Source of the DNA: Dromiciops gliroides
Lineage: Eukaryota > Chordata > Mammalia > Microbiotheria > Microbiotheriidae
Reading direction: 5' to 3'
Length of the DNA: 64,000 nucleotides
Assembly: GCF_019393635.1 (NCBI RefSeq)
Contig: NC_057863.1
Coordinates: forward strand, 622,661,791-622,725,790
Below the pieces are notes generated by a model. The model saw only the letters and a program-made list of their open reading frames with translations. It searched no databases and had not been told where the DNA came from. The position numbers and the translations under genes are program-made. Below, in pieces: positions 11,371 through 22,140 of this stretch (positions within the stretch are counted from its first letter, which is position 1; every line of letters starts with the position of its first letter).

Positions 11371-12105
11371 AATCCTGAGTCCTCAACTCCCAGAACCACT
11401 TGTTTAAATGCTTTATCTATTACATATTTCTGAACAGAATAATAATCTACCTTAAGGGGCATCAAAGAGGTGGGGTAAGAGGCAGAAAGAGTACAAGCAG
11501 AGTCATAATCTCATATATCCCCAAAAGAGACAAACCTTGTTAAATAGACTTTATAGATAAAATAAATCAGGCTACAAATAAAACTACTTAGAGAACTCAC
11601 CCTGGACCAGTTTGATAGGGGAGATTTACATGTCACCAAGGTAACCAAGAGAACTCAGCAAATATAAATACCATGAAACAAAAAGTCAAAGTAATATAAT
11701 AATGATTATCAACACTAAATAACATCAAGTCTCCTTGTAACCTGGTAATCCACTCTCAATGTCAATCTAATCAGCATATTTCATCTTGAGTCCCATATGT
11801 CCCAGGTAGTTGTGTAGTCCTTGGAAAAATCTTCCCTTGGACATTCTGGAATAGGTCTCATTCAAGGAGCAGCTCTGAAGGTGACTCTTCCTAGTATATC
11901 TGCTTCTCTGGTTCCAAGTCACTTCCAGAGATTCCTAGATAATTCTGCTAGAGTATGCCAGTAACAAGACTCAATACAATTTAGTACAACCTCCTAAATT
12001 TGGTTTTCCAATAACTAGTTCATGTGTTGAAAACTAGGTCAAGTCTCATGCTTCTGAACTTGTTAACAATAGGGTTAGAAGAAGAACATGAAATTAGGAA
12101 TCCAT
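11371..12105. other. Unassigned, within the provirus interval
   Basis: AT-rich and without a recognised repeat. If the provirus reading is right, this is the decayed 3' part of its interior. Confidence 0.35.
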
Positions 12106-12250
12106 GGGGGCAGTTAGGTGGCGCAGTGAATAGAGTACTGGCCCTGGAGTCAGGAGTACCTGAGTTCAAATCCGGCCTCAGACACTTAACACTTACTAAC
12201 TGTATGACCCTGGGCAAGTCACTTAACCCCAATTGCCTTACTAAAAAAAA
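12106..12250 (+). repeat. Young CORE-SINE
   Basis: Target duplication AAATTAGGAATCCAT (12091-12105 and 12251-12265), exact. Confidence 0.95.
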
Positions 12251-12329
12251 AAATTAGGAATCCATAATTCACCTGAAACTTCAGAGAATTTCAGTTTTGA
12301 CATACCACTAGCTGTTTCTATCTGTACCT

Positions 12330-12490
12330 AAACCTACATATAGTAATATAAAAACAACAAATCACTAATAATGAAAGAAATGCACATTTTAACAACTCTA
12401 TAATTCCACCTCACACCCATCAGATTGTCAAAGGTGACACAAAAGCTATACCTGATGTGGACACTGCCATCAACAGAATGAAGGAAAGAT
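12330..12490 (+). mobile_element. LINE-1 ORF2-end fragment
   Basis: Contains aatcactaataatgaaagaa, aacaactctataattccacc and tcacacccatcagattgtca, the sense version of the block seen antisense near 10.28-10.36 kb. Confidence 0.75.
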
Positions 12491-12545
12491 CTTTTTAAAA
12501 ATTGATAAGGGTCTGACTGGAAAAAATGGGCCCTTAAGTCTCTTT

Positions 12546-12699
12546 TTAAAAAAAATTTTTTGGGGTGAGACAATTGGGGTTAAGTGACTTGCCCAGGGTC
12601 ACACAGCTAGTAAGTGTTAAGTGTCTGAGGCTGGATTTGAACTCAGGTACTCCTGAATCCAGGGCCAGTGCTCTATCCACTGTGCCACCTAGCTGCCCC
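12546..12699 (-). repeat. Young CORE-SINE
   Basis: Target duplication around ccttaagtctctt on each side. Confidence 0.93.
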
Positions 12700-12700
12700 C

Positions 12701-14369
12701 TTAAGTCTCTTAAAATTATCAGACTGAGATGTAAAAATAGGAAAATAATTTCACTTTCTTTACAATTAACAATGCAATTTTATATGTAAAATCCTTAATT
12801 CAATTTTGAGAGCTTGTTGCTAAAACATACTCAAGGACTGCATATCCCATTAGAAACATTTAGAAATCAAATAAATATGTGTGTGCGTCTATGTCTGCAT
12901 CTGTCTGTATATGTGTATATACATATATACACATATACACACACATACCTATACATCTATATGTATTGATATCTCCTAGTTCTTAGAGAAAAGACTCTGA
13001 TCCTGTTCTTTCAAAATTTACTATTGCATTTAATTAGAAAACTTTTATATCTTTGTCTTCTTCCCTCTTGTTGAGGATATTATCCCCATATCGCTCTGAA
13101 AGAATGAGATACTTCAAGGACCTAATCTTATACATGAATATATTTTAACAAGTGGGTAGCAAGTCCAAAATCTCATTTACTTAGTTGCTTAGGATATGGA
13201 ATTAACCACAAATACAGAGTAACCACAGCAAGATCTTTCATATTTACATCCTATTATAACTCAGATGTTTAATAGATTCGATATGGCAATGTGGAAAACT
13301 TTCACTGTTCATCTATCCTGATCATAGAAATTTGCCATGAAAGAAAAAAGGAGGGACATGGTTATATGGCAGTATCAAGACTGTCCCCTCAAGGTCACAG
13401 ATTGACCTGACATAAGCCATAATAGGGGAAAAACTCCCTTAGCTTTGTTTGATTCCAAGTATGTGTCATAGTTAACAGCCAGTCATGAAGCAAGTTTCCA
13501 CATTTATTCACAGGATATCAAACGCCAGGCTCAGAAATAGCTGGAAAATGTTCCTATTCAGAGAGGAAATAACACAATGGGGAAACTAAGTCAAGAGGAT
13601 ACTGCCTTAGCCTATCCAAGGTCATCATTTCAACCTTTACCAGACACAGACATCCACTTGTAGCAGTTTTCACAATGTTCTACCTTTGGGCAATATATGG
13701 TATTCTGCTTGAATGGTGGACTTAAAATGATTAAAAAAAAATTAGTCCTATGAGATTTTACTGCAAATAACAAAATTTCACTAAGCACAGTTTAGGGCTG
13801 TGGTATTATTATTCTCTTCCTATGGCAACAACAGCTAACAATGAGTAATATAAGGACATTTCATTAATCCTTCATTTATAAATTAAGAATAATTACATTC
13901 TGGAGTTTTTACACATGCAGCGAATTCTTAATGGTTGACTCAAAACCCACAGAAAATTCTTACGATAGTAAGCCTCCAATCTGTGCTACTTATTCACTCC
14001 TAAAGCAAGATTGAAATCTTTGAATCTAAGGTCTATTGTTACTAAGTTGGCTCAAAGAAATAACTTCAATAGGGACTTTTTTATTAATGGGTACAATTTC
14101 AGAATTTTCATAAGTGATAGCCAAATAATCTATCAGATAAAACTCATTCTGCACTACAAGCAAATGTGTAAATCCCCCCAATTTGTCTGGGAGAGGTCCT
14201 AGTTTCTCAAATTTCAGTACATGAGAATTTTATCACACACTTTCTGCAGGAATGATAAGATCTTATGACCCTGCCCAAATAGTAAGTTCCAAGGAACCAC
14301 ACAGATAACTTAAGGGGTCTATGGTACTTTTCTTCTCAATAAGTGATTATTATTATCCATTAAAAAAAC
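12701..14369. other. Unassigned AT-rich 1.7 kb, within the provirus interval
   Basis: I see no SINE, L1 or L2. A TG/TA-rich partly palindromic stretch lies at 12878-12965. The longest open frame is 63 codons (14011-14202), with no family resemblance. It may be decayed retroviral interior, but I cannot show that. Confidence 0.4.
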
Positions 14370-14512
14370 TTTTTTTGTCAAGGCAATTGGGGTTAAGTGA
14401 CTTGCCAAGGGTCACACAGCTAGTAAGTGTCAAGTGTCTGAGGCCGGATTTGAACTCAGGTCCTCCTGACTCCAGGGCCAGTGCTCTATCCACTGTGCTA
14501 CCTAGCTGCCCC
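14370..14512 (-). repeat. Young CORE-SINE
   Basis: Flanked by ttattatccatt / ttattatctatt, a near-perfect duplication. Confidence 0.93.
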
Positions 14513-14864
14513 TGTTATTATCTATTTTAAAGAAAAATGTATCCCATTAAATATTTAAGGGTTTTTTAAAACATTTTTACCACATTCTTTTAATAGCCAA
14601 TTTATAATCTAACAGCATCCAGATGAAAAGTTACTTTTCTAATAGTATTTCTGATACAATGGTTTCCCAAATTTCACAATATAAAAAAGTTCTAGAAACA
14701 ATAACACACATAATAGCATGTATTTAAAATATGAAACAAAACTTATTAGCAGTCAGTCAACATCAGTTCAATAGAATGCAGTTTCAAATTATCTTACATA
14801 GAAATTCAATCATTTTATCACTTTTGGCATTTTATATTGAGTGAATTCAAGATAATATATCATG

Positions 14865-15020
14865 TGTCAGGTACTTTATAATAATGTGATCCTGACAACA
14901 ACCTTGGCAGGTAGGTGCTATATTTTTATTCATCCCCTTTACATATTATAAAACTGAGGTAAACAGAGGTAAAGTAATTTAATTAATGTTATTTAGCTAA
15001 TAAATTTATGAGATGAGATT
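14865..15020 (-). repeat. MIR/THER1-type SINE, worn
   Basis: Antisense blocks tgtcaggtactttataa, cctgacaacaaccttggcag and gtaggtgctat, with the fading aaactgaggtaaacagaggt. Confidence 0.6.
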
Positions 15021-15043
15021 TCTTTTAAATAATATTTCATTTC

Positions 15044-15203
15044 AGGGCAGCTAGGAGGTACAGTGGATAGAGCACTGGCCCTGGAGTCAGGAGTACCTGA
15101 GTTCAAATCCGGCTTCAGACACTTAACGCTTACTAGCTGTGTGACTCTAGGCAAGTCACTTAACCCCAATTGCCTCACCAAAAAAAAAAAATAATAATAA
15201 TAA
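15044..15203 (+). repeat. Young CORE-SINE with (AAT)n tail
   Basis: Target duplication AATAATATTTCATTT. The A tail grades into an (ATA)n run that merges with the duplication. Confidence 0.93.
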
Positions 15204-15315
15204 TAATATTTCATTTCCCTCCAATTACATATAAAAACAATTTTTAATATTCATTGGGTTTTTTGTTGTTGTTTTTTAAGTTTTAAGTTCCAAATTCTAT
15301 CCCTCTGTCCCTCCC

Positions 15316-15443
15316 CTTGGGATACAAGAGTGAAATTAAATTTCAGATCAACCAGGAAGCAAATGATCTGGCTCAATGAATTCATGCTTAGCAGTCTCTC
15401 AGGTGCAGGTACTAAGAGCCAAAGGTCATGTTGGGGTGCTGGT
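15316..15443 (+). repeat. Unnamed ~130-base repeat, copy 1
   Basis: Inserted in the polypurine part of an L1 3' UTR, so its limits are fairly clear. A second copy lies in opposite orientation at 28849-28978 with about nine in ten bases alike by eye (gaaattaaatttcagatcaa; cttagcagtctctcaggtgc). No terminal inverted repeats, tail or RNA promoter boxes were recognised. Confidence 0.75.
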
Positions 15444-15538
15444 GGGTAAGCAATTCAATATAGATTATACATGTGCATTGATGTAAAACATTTCCATATT
15501 AGTCATTTTGTGCAAGAATACTCACAGAGAAAGAGAAG

Positions 15539-15672
15539 GGAGGGAGGGAAGGAAGGAAAGAAGGAAGGAAAGAAGGAAGGAAAGAAGGAAGGAAGCAAGG
15601 AAGGAAGGAAGGAAGGAAGGAAGGAAGGAAGGAAGGAAGGAAGGAAGGAAGGAAGGAAGGAAGGAAGGAAGA
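15539..15672 (+). repeat. (GGAA)n microsatellite
   Basis: Starts with GGGA/GAAAGAA variants and ends as a long, nearly pure GGAA run (15593-15670). Confidence 0.97.
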
Positions 15673-16290
15673 AATAGTGTGCTTCAGTCTATATTCAGAC
15701 AACATCAGTTCTTTCTCCGGAGGTGGATAGCATTTTTCATGAGTGCTTTGGACATTGTCTTGGATGATTGTATGGCTGGGAGTATCCAAGTTATTCACAG
15801 TTCTTCATCAAACAATATTGCTATAACTATGTGCACTATTCTCCTGGTTCTGCTCACTTCACTTTGCATTAGTTCGTGTAAGTCTTTCCAGGTTTTTCTG
15901 AAATCATCCTGCTTTTCATTTCTTATAGCATGATAGTATTCCATCACAATCACACACCACAACTTGTTCAGCCATTCCCCAATTAATAAGCATCCTTTCA
16001 ATTTCCAATTCTTAGCTATCACAAAAGGAGATGCTACAGTATTTTTGCACAAAAATTTCCCCTTCTCTGGGATATAAACCTAGTAGTAGTATTGCTAGAT
16101 CAAAAGGCATGTACAATTTGATAGCCCTTTGGGCATAGTTCCAAATTGCTCTTCAGAATGTTTGGATCAGTTTACAACTCTACCAACAATGCATCTGTGT
16201 CTCAGTTTTCCCATATCCCTTCCAACATTTATCATTTTCTTTTTTGTGATATTAGCCAATCTGATAGGTTTGAGGTGATACCAACTATAT

Positions 16291-16610
16291 TTTCTATTAA
16301 GTTCTGATTTATTGAATCTCTAGGAGAATACATCACAGTAGAAATGACATCACACCATCATTCAGTTTCAAGACAGATTTTGTCCAAATCAGATCTGGAT
16401 TTATAATCATAAAGAATAACCACATGAAGTTTCTCATTCATATCCTTCTTATTTCAAAAAGATCAAAACCTCCTTCAAATCTCTCTTTCCAAAACTCCAA
16501 AACCCTTTATTTTCAAACCCTCCATTCATACTGTTAGTGCAAATAGACTTCAACTTTCTTTAACTTTCTATCCATTTTCCTCTAATCTCTACTTGATTAA
16601 ATTTTCTCTC
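16291..16610. other. Unassigned, within the provirus interval
   Basis: AT-rich, with no recognised repeat. A pyrimidine-biased stretch begins near 16430. Confidence 0.4.
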
Positions 16611-16838
16611 TTCCTAAGTAGTACAGTGGATAGAGTTGCAGGCCTGAAGTCAGGAAGACCTGAGTCTTAACTAGCTGTGTGACCCTGGGCAAGTCACTTA
16701 TTTCTGCTTGCCACGGTTTCCTCATCTGTAAAATGAGCTGGAGAAGAAAATGATGAACCACTCCAGTATCTTTGCCAAGAAAACCCCAAATGGGGTCATG
16801 AACACTGGACATGACTGAAAAATGACTGAAGAACAGGA
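16611..16838 (+). repeat. CORE-SINE with RTE/BovB-like 3' end
   Basis: Reference entry for this second SINE type. It has a tRNA/CORE head (cagtggatagagttgcaggcc; gctgtgtgaccctgggcaag), then cctcatctgtaaaatgagct, then a long tail domain (ccagtatctttgccaagaaa; ccaaatggggtcatgaac; gacatgactgaaaaatgact). The end resembles the BovB/RTE 3' end, so mobilisation by an RTE-type LINE rather than L1 is inferred. The middle of the head is shortened here. Confidence 0.8.
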
Positions 16839-17376
16839 CCAAAATCTAGAGAGTTGCCTAAAACAATGAGAGATTAATTGACTTGCCTGATGTCACATAG
16901 CCAGTACAGGTCAGAGGTGGGATTTGAGCCCAGTTCTTCCTTACAAGCTAGCCAATTCTCTTTAGCACATTTGAATGCTTTTTACTTACAATAATAAAAA
17001 GTCCCTTCTTCAGGTCAGATTAGACACCCATCAGGATTTTTGTATATCTTAGACCAGTCTTTATGTAATTTGAGAACTCTGTTTTTCAGTCATCCCCTTC
17101 TGAATGGAAAGTTTCCTCTGTTCCCAGGCCAATAAGAACTTCCCTAAGGGAGTGCCCATCAGCTTATTAGAGCCAGCCCCCATGATACCCTCATCAGGAA
17201 TTACTTAACACGTCTGGTTGTGGATCGAGAGAGGGACCTGGAGGTCCAAGGACTGGCGTTCCTTTCTTCACAGAGAAAGTATTTTGGTAGAAAATCTTAT
17301 GTGAGTACTTTTGGGGGGGAGGTAATGCAGAGAAGGTTTGGTTGTCTTAGGGCTGCTCACATCATCCCCTCCCAGC
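16839..17376. other. Unassigned, inner flank of the putative 5' LTR
   Basis: 16865-16965 has a worn MIR-type antisense core (gattaattgacttgcctga; ggtgggatttgagcccag). 16985-17376 is not recognised. In the provirus reading this would be leader and gag territory. Confidence 0.4.
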
Positions 17377-17784
17377 TGCAAGCTCCAATGAAATAAAGAA
17401 ACCAAGTATTATCCAGACAAGGGATTTATTTTGCAGGGCATGCAGTTGTAGAAACAAATTGGGCCCAAGGCTCTCACTAGCACAAGAAACTTCGAACCCT
17501 GCTTTCTACACAGTTAATATATAATTTGGAGGGAATGATAAACAGGATGTAAAGATTAAGCCACTTGGTTTCTTATTCGTAGAGAGGATTAGGAGACACT
17601 CAGATGAGAGGGAGGGTGGTATTCTTGTAGTAGGGTGATAGTGGAGGGCAGGGGTGGAGGTGGGGGAGTAGTCTTGTGAAATCACCAAAATGAAACCACT
17701 AAAATCACATGGAGTTGAAACTTAACTTCCCAAAATGGTGGATAAAGGCAAAATGGAGTTGCTAACGTTGTTTTTAATGTAACA
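17377..17784 (-). mobile_element. LTR family B, 5' LTR of the putative provirus
   Basis: In its own orientation it starts TGTTACATTAAAAACAACG and carries aactccattttgcc, then AATAAA (17425-17430 on plus reads tttatt). The left limit is uncertain by about ten bases. Confidence 0.75.
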
Positions 17785-17829
17785 TGCCCTGCTGATATTT
17801 CTGAAGCACAGGTATCACCATAAAACTCA

Positions 17830-18085
17830 AGATACTCCCTTGGCTGCCTCAAATTTCAGCTCTTCTAATTGATACTTAAAGCCTTCACAACCTGGCTCCA
17901 ATCTACCTTAGCATATTATATGTAATTTCCCTTTACTCTCTCTGTACTCCAGCCAAACTGATGTTCTTACTATTCTGTACACAGGACCCATCAGCTCCTG
18001 ACTCCTTGCCATGCACCGGCTGTCCCCTATACCTGCAATGCTCCCTCCTCACGTCCACCTCACAGAATCCCTAGCTTAGAATGTC
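17830..18085 (+). mobile_element. LINE-2 fragment
   Basis: Contains aaagccttcacaacctggct, ctccagccaaactgatgttc and ccctatacctgcaatgctcc, the known end of L2 ORF2 and start of the 3' UTR. Confidence 0.75.
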
Positions 18086-18189
18086 TAAGACAAGGGAGAT
18101 CAATTAGATGTTGGGGAGTCTGCCCCATATTCAGGACACTTGTTTCAGGATCAGAGGATGAGAACTGGAAGGAACATTAGGATGGATTC

Positions 18190-18340
18190 TGTGTTCTAAG
18201 ACCCCTCCTGGCTCTGACATTCTGTGTTCTAAGGGTCCTACCAGCTCTGACATTCTGTGTTCTAAGGGCCTCCCCAGCTCTGACATTCTCTGTTCTAAGG
18301 GCCCTCCCATCTCTGACAATCTGTGTTCAAAGGCAAACAG
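18190..18340 (+). repeat. 33-base minisatellite, locus 1
   Basis: Four to five units of about 33 bases, each built on tctgacattctgtgttctaa plus ggcc(c)tccc. It is preceded by no full SINE. Because 33 is a multiple of three, an 11-residue periodic open frame runs through it on the minus strand. Confidence 0.9.
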
Positions 18341-19214
18341 CCACTCCTCAGATATCCCTCAAGCCTCCCTCATCCAGACATAGGATGGGCACAGGGACTC
18401 TGGTGGGTCATTTTGCACTTTTTAGGAAGCATCCTAAGATGACAGCTGCACACCACCACCCTAGACACAATTAGTCAGCCTTCATCATTGGCAGGAGCAC
18501 TTCTAGTCTGTGTTTGAAACCTGGCTGTGTCACAGATGTCCTCTCTGGCTCCCTGTCATACATCTGCTTGGCCCACCTCACAAATGAGAGACACTCAAAC
18601 CTAAGAAAAATGCCTCATGACGTTAACCCTCTGCTACCCCTCTGCTGCATGTTTTCAAGTTTGGATACCAGCTTGGCTTGGGAGAGTTCATCACTGGCAC
18701 AAACTTAGACCATGGACTGACTTAATAGTATCTTTTAGAGATCTGTTTGGTTTTTTGTTGCTGTTTCTTCCTTTACACTCCTGAATGGAGAGAGTGCTTC
18801 ATGTCCAGGCTTCCTCAATCCAAAAGTCTTATAGGTATGGAAGCATATGACCCACCTGCAAGGTCAGCCATGGGCTGACTGATCTGGACCCTACCCCCAT
18901 TCCTTTTTTTTCCTTTTCATCTTCCCAGGTAGTTGTAATCCTCGAAGATGCCCAGGAAGTATATTTGGAAACTGAGAGAACAGGTAACACCCCCATGCCC
19001 TTAAAATAGCTAAAATGATGGAAAGGTCAAAGTATGATATCTAAAAGCAGTGATGTCTGGATGGAAGGTAAATCAGGGTTAGGGGAAAGGAAGGAGTAGA
19101 AAGAGTTGGTTAGGTGAGTTTGTAGCCCACCATTCAGCAATCAGGACAGCTCATCCCAAGGATAGTGTTCCAAACCTGAGAGAATGAACTTCCCCAAGGA
19201 GAAGCAAATGTGGT
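18341..19214. other. Unassigned unique-looking sequence
   Basis: No recognised repeat or exon. 18480-18710 has an open frame of 64 codons without resemblance to a known family. Confidence 0.45.
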
Positions 19215-19345
19215 CTGTGTTAAATTCCTACCCAGCCTATAAACCCCAACTCAAATGCCAACTAGCCTGTGAAGCTTCCCTGATCCCCCTGGCATCAATA
19301 TCTTCTGACCTAACATAGTATTGTAACCACCTTTTTTTACCTGGA
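19215..19345 (+). mobile_element. LINE-2 fragment
   Basis: Text such as cctgtgaagcttccctgatc corresponds to the L2 3' block gaagcctttcctgatc. Confidence 0.5.
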
Positions 19346-19357
19346 ACAGACTACCCG

Positions 19358-19531
19358 AGGGGTGTCTAGGTGACACAGTGAATAAAGCACCAGCCCTGGA
19401 TTCAGGAGGACCCGAGTTCAAATCCAGCCTCAGACACTTGACATTTACTAGCTGTGTGACCCTAGGCAAGTCACTTAACCCTCATTGCCCTGCAAAAGAA
19501 ACAAAACAAAACAAAACAAAAACAAAAAAAC
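19358..19531 (+). repeat. CORE-SINE, somewhat diverged
   Basis: Duplication ACTACCC on both sides. The tail is (AAAAC)n. Confidence 0.88.
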
Positions 19532-19884
19532 AAACTACCCAGACATGGTGCTATGCACCTAGAATACAAATACAAGCCCTCAAGGAGCTTATATTCTAAT
19601 GGGGGAAGACAACACATAAATGAAAGGAGGGGAGGGGGATGGGACCCACCCAGAATCACAGTGGAAAAAGACAGGAGATTTAAATGTGTAACCGGGAGAG
19701 GAATGAAGACAGGAGTGGCCTGGGCATCCTCCTTGGAATGGAAATTCTGGAAAGAACCAGCCCATCAGAAGAGGCCATAAGTTCAAAGGGTATTTCCAGT
19801 ATGAGAAGTGAACTTCCTGGGTGAGAAGGTTTCTGTGGCATGGTAGAGAAAATCCAGTGTTGAGTTTCATATACATGACACTTC

Positions 19885-20030
19885 TTCTCATCTCTGTACA
19901 TTTTTTACTGGCTCTTCCCATACCTGGAATACTCTGCCCCTTCACCTGGGAAGCTTGGAATCCTTGGCTTCCTTCAGAACAGCTAAAGCGTCACCTTCTG
20001 AAACTGATCACCCCCTAGTCACAGGGGTCA
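19885..20030 (+). mobile_element. LINE-2 fragment
   Basis: Shows ttcccatacctggaatactc, tggcttccttcagaacagct and tcaccttctgaaactga. Confidence 0.65.
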
Positions 20031-20149
20031 TTCACCCTTTTGTGTGTCATAGATCCCCTCTCCAGTCTGCTGAAGCCTAGAGGCCTAGAGACCCCTTCTC
20101 AGTAGAATGTCTTTACAGATATAAAATGCACAGGGTTATACCAGAAACC

Positions 20150-20740
20150 AATTTATTGAAATGCAGTTATCAAGTTGTGGTATATGAATGTAATGGAACA
20201 CTTATTGTGCTGTAAGAAATGATAAGCGGATGGATTTGAGAAAAACCTGGAAAGATTTACATGAATTGATGCTGAGTGAAATGAGCGGAACCAAGAGAAC
20301 ACTGTACACAGTATCAACAACATTTTGTGATAATCAACTGTGATGGACTTGGCTCTTCTCAGCAATGCAATGATCCAAGACAATGCCAAAAGACTTATGG
20401 TGGAAAATGCTCTCCTCATTCAGAAAAAGAATTACAGTCTGAAAGCAGACAGAAGCATTCTATTTTCACTTTTGTTGTTACTTTTTTCTTATTGTTCTTG
20501 TTTATTTTTTCTTGCATTATTTTTCTTTTTGTTTTGATTAATGTGGAAATATGTTTAGCATGATTGTAATGTATAACCTATATCAAATTGCTTACTGGCT
20601 TTGGGAAGGGGGAGTGAAGGGAGGGTGGGAGAAAAATTTGGAACTCAAAAAATTTCTTTATATGTAATTGAGAAAAATTAAAAGAAATAATTTTTTTAAA
20701 AAGAAAAAAAGAAATACAATTATCAATTTTTTTTAAAAGT
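20150..20740 (+). mobile_element. LINE-1 3' end with poly(A), sense
   Basis: Ordered L1 text: ggtatatgaatgtaatggaa, atgctgagtgaaatgagcgg, caatgatccaagacaatgcc, a T-rich 3' UTR, and the end gagaaaaatttggaactcaa followed by an A/T-rich tail. 5' truncated. Good reference copy for this subfamily. Confidence 0.9.
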
Positions 20741-21015
20741 TCACAGATCCCAGACTAGAAAGCCCTGGATTAATGCCTTCTTCCCAACGTTAGCTAATAT
20801 CTGTTTTGTACATATAAAAATATATATATATATACATGTATATATATACATATTGTATATATTATATACAGACATACATACATACATACACATACAGATG
20901 TTGTCTCCCCCATTGGAATGTAATTTCCTTGAGACCAAGGGTAATTTTTACCTTTCATTGTAACCTCAGAGTTTAGCACAGTGCCTAGAACATAATAAAT
21001 GCTTAATTTACCTGT
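20741..21015 (+). mobile_element. LINE-2 3' end with embedded (TA)/(CA) tract
   Basis: 20776 onward: tgccttcttcccaacgttag, a TATA/CATACATA microsatellite (20815-20900), then cccccattggaatgtaattt and the terminal cagtgcctagaacataataa. A (GGAT)n run follows at 21016-21045. Confidence 0.75.
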
Positions 21016-21045
21016 GGATGGATGGATGGGTGGATGGATGGATTG

Positions 21046-22024
21046 GTATTGATCTGCACATTACTTATTCTACCAATATTTACAAATCCACTGACAGGCT
21101 CTAACAGAGGAGCTGTTGATATAAAAGAAAGAGAGGAGGGGACCACGGTCTACTTGCAAAGAGGACCAAACAACCAATCTCGCTGAAGAAATGTTATGAG
21201 GGACTGTAGGTCCTGACTTGATTTGGGAAATTTAGGGACTTCCCCAGCATCTGGTAACCTGAATATCCCCAAAACACCCCCCCACAAGAAAAAGGAATTA
21301 TTTTTTTGTCACAAGGCAGAGAGGCAACATCAAAAGAGGGGGAACGTGTCATTTTTTCCTTTCCCCAGGGCCTCATGTTGGCCTCTGATTTCTTTCTGGG
21401 TCTTTGGGGACTTGGTTGTTTGTTCTATGTTTGGTTGTCTCCCGAACAGGTCAGGAAAGGCTGGGGGAAATGGGAGAGTGGAAGGGCACCTGAGGAAATC
21501 TATCCTCCAGCCTCAGGCTCTTGAGGCCTGCAACAGCTGCAAGCTCAGCAGAGACCTGTGGGGCCAGCTCCCCAGGCTCAGAGACGCCTTTCCCACTAAA
21601 AGCGGCCGGCTGAAAGTGATACCCAGCTTATTTCACAACCTGTCACATTTTCAAAGCGTCCCTCGACCAGGCTGACTCAGTTCAAACTACTGTGGGGTGA
21701 GGCCCCACTGATCTTATCTCCCTTTCTACTGATGAGGAGAGAAGTTCTGCGTGTAGCCATTCTCGTGGCCAGCCATAAGCGAGGCCCATGGTGGAAGCCC
21801 CTCATTCCGGGAGCTGGACCAGGCCATTTTGTTACTCCTTCTTTCTCTCTGATCCTCAAAATAAATGAAGGGACCAAGGAGAAACCACCTGGAAATGGCT
21901 ATATCTGAAAAGACATATACATGTACCCTTCTCTGTGCTGGGATTGTGTTGGGTAGTAGAGGCTGAGAACAGGACTTGTTTTCAGCATCACCATTCCCTC
22001 CTCCCTTCCAGTAGAGTCAAAGAA
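21046..22024. other. Unique segment, no repeats recognised
   Basis: About 1 kb without SINE, L1 or L2. Open frames at 21223-21675 (150 codons, plus strand) have no convincing splice context or known domain. See the regulatory candidate inside it. Confidence 0.5.
21590..21850. promoter_or_regulatory. Candidate enhancer: AP-1/MAF-like and GATA motifs
   Basis: TGACTCA at 21673-21679 (context gctgactcag, an AP-1/NF-E2-like site) and CTTATCT (AGATAAG on minus, a GATA site) at 21713-21719, 40 bases apart, in a repeat-free segment. The motifs are seen; the function is inferred, and short motifs occur by chance. Confidence 0.22.
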
Positions 22025-22140
22025 CCATAGGAGACCAAGGTTCTGGTCCCAGCTAGTGATCTGTGTGACTTGGAGTAAGTTATCTCTTTAAGCTTCCATT
22101 TTCTCATCTATAAAATGGGAGGTTTGAACAAAACCAGGAA
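22025..22140 (+). repeat. MIR-type SINE
   Basis: Shows ggttctggtcccagctagtg, gtgtgacttggagtaagtta and tcatctataaaatgggaggt. Confidence 0.6.

Larger units (their letters stand above)
15207..16290 (-). mobile_element. LINE-1 3' end, interrupted by an unnamed repeat and a GGAA tract
   Basis: Parts 15207-15315, 15444-15538 and 15676-16290. Landmarks are ccctccaattacatataaaa, catttccatattagtcatt, gaggtggatagcatttttca, ccattccccaattaataagc and ccaatctgataggtttgagg. Confidence 0.85.
10845..17784 (-). mobile_element. Decayed endogenous retrovirus (provirus), LTR family B
   Basis: Two related LTRs in the same orientation lie about 6.5 kb apart, and TGCC sits immediately outside both (10841-10844 and 17785-17788). 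On the minus strand the 3' LTR is preceded by a purine run AAAGAGAGGAA (11360-11370), the expected polypurine tract. LTR ends are TGTTA...TAACA. The interior holds at least one L1, about six SINEs and a large stretch I cannot assign. It is broken in many places with no recognisable intact gene. The LTRs differ visibly and carry young SINEs, so it is old. The alternative is two unrelated solo LTRs. Confidence 0.65.

Noticed and set aside
15499-15933. Lys/Glu/Gly and Pro/Ser/Phe-Leu repeat proteins on both strands
   Set aside because: Translations of the GGAA microsatellite.
17785-17788. TGCC flank as chance rather than target duplication
   Set aside because: A four-base match alone is weak, but it agrees with LTR orientation, terminal bases and polypurine tract, so I kept the provirus reading at moderate confidence.
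21223-21675. 150-codon open frame on plus
   Set aside because: No domain, no splice sites of quality, and a second frame of similar length overlaps it; likely chance in GC-richer DNA.
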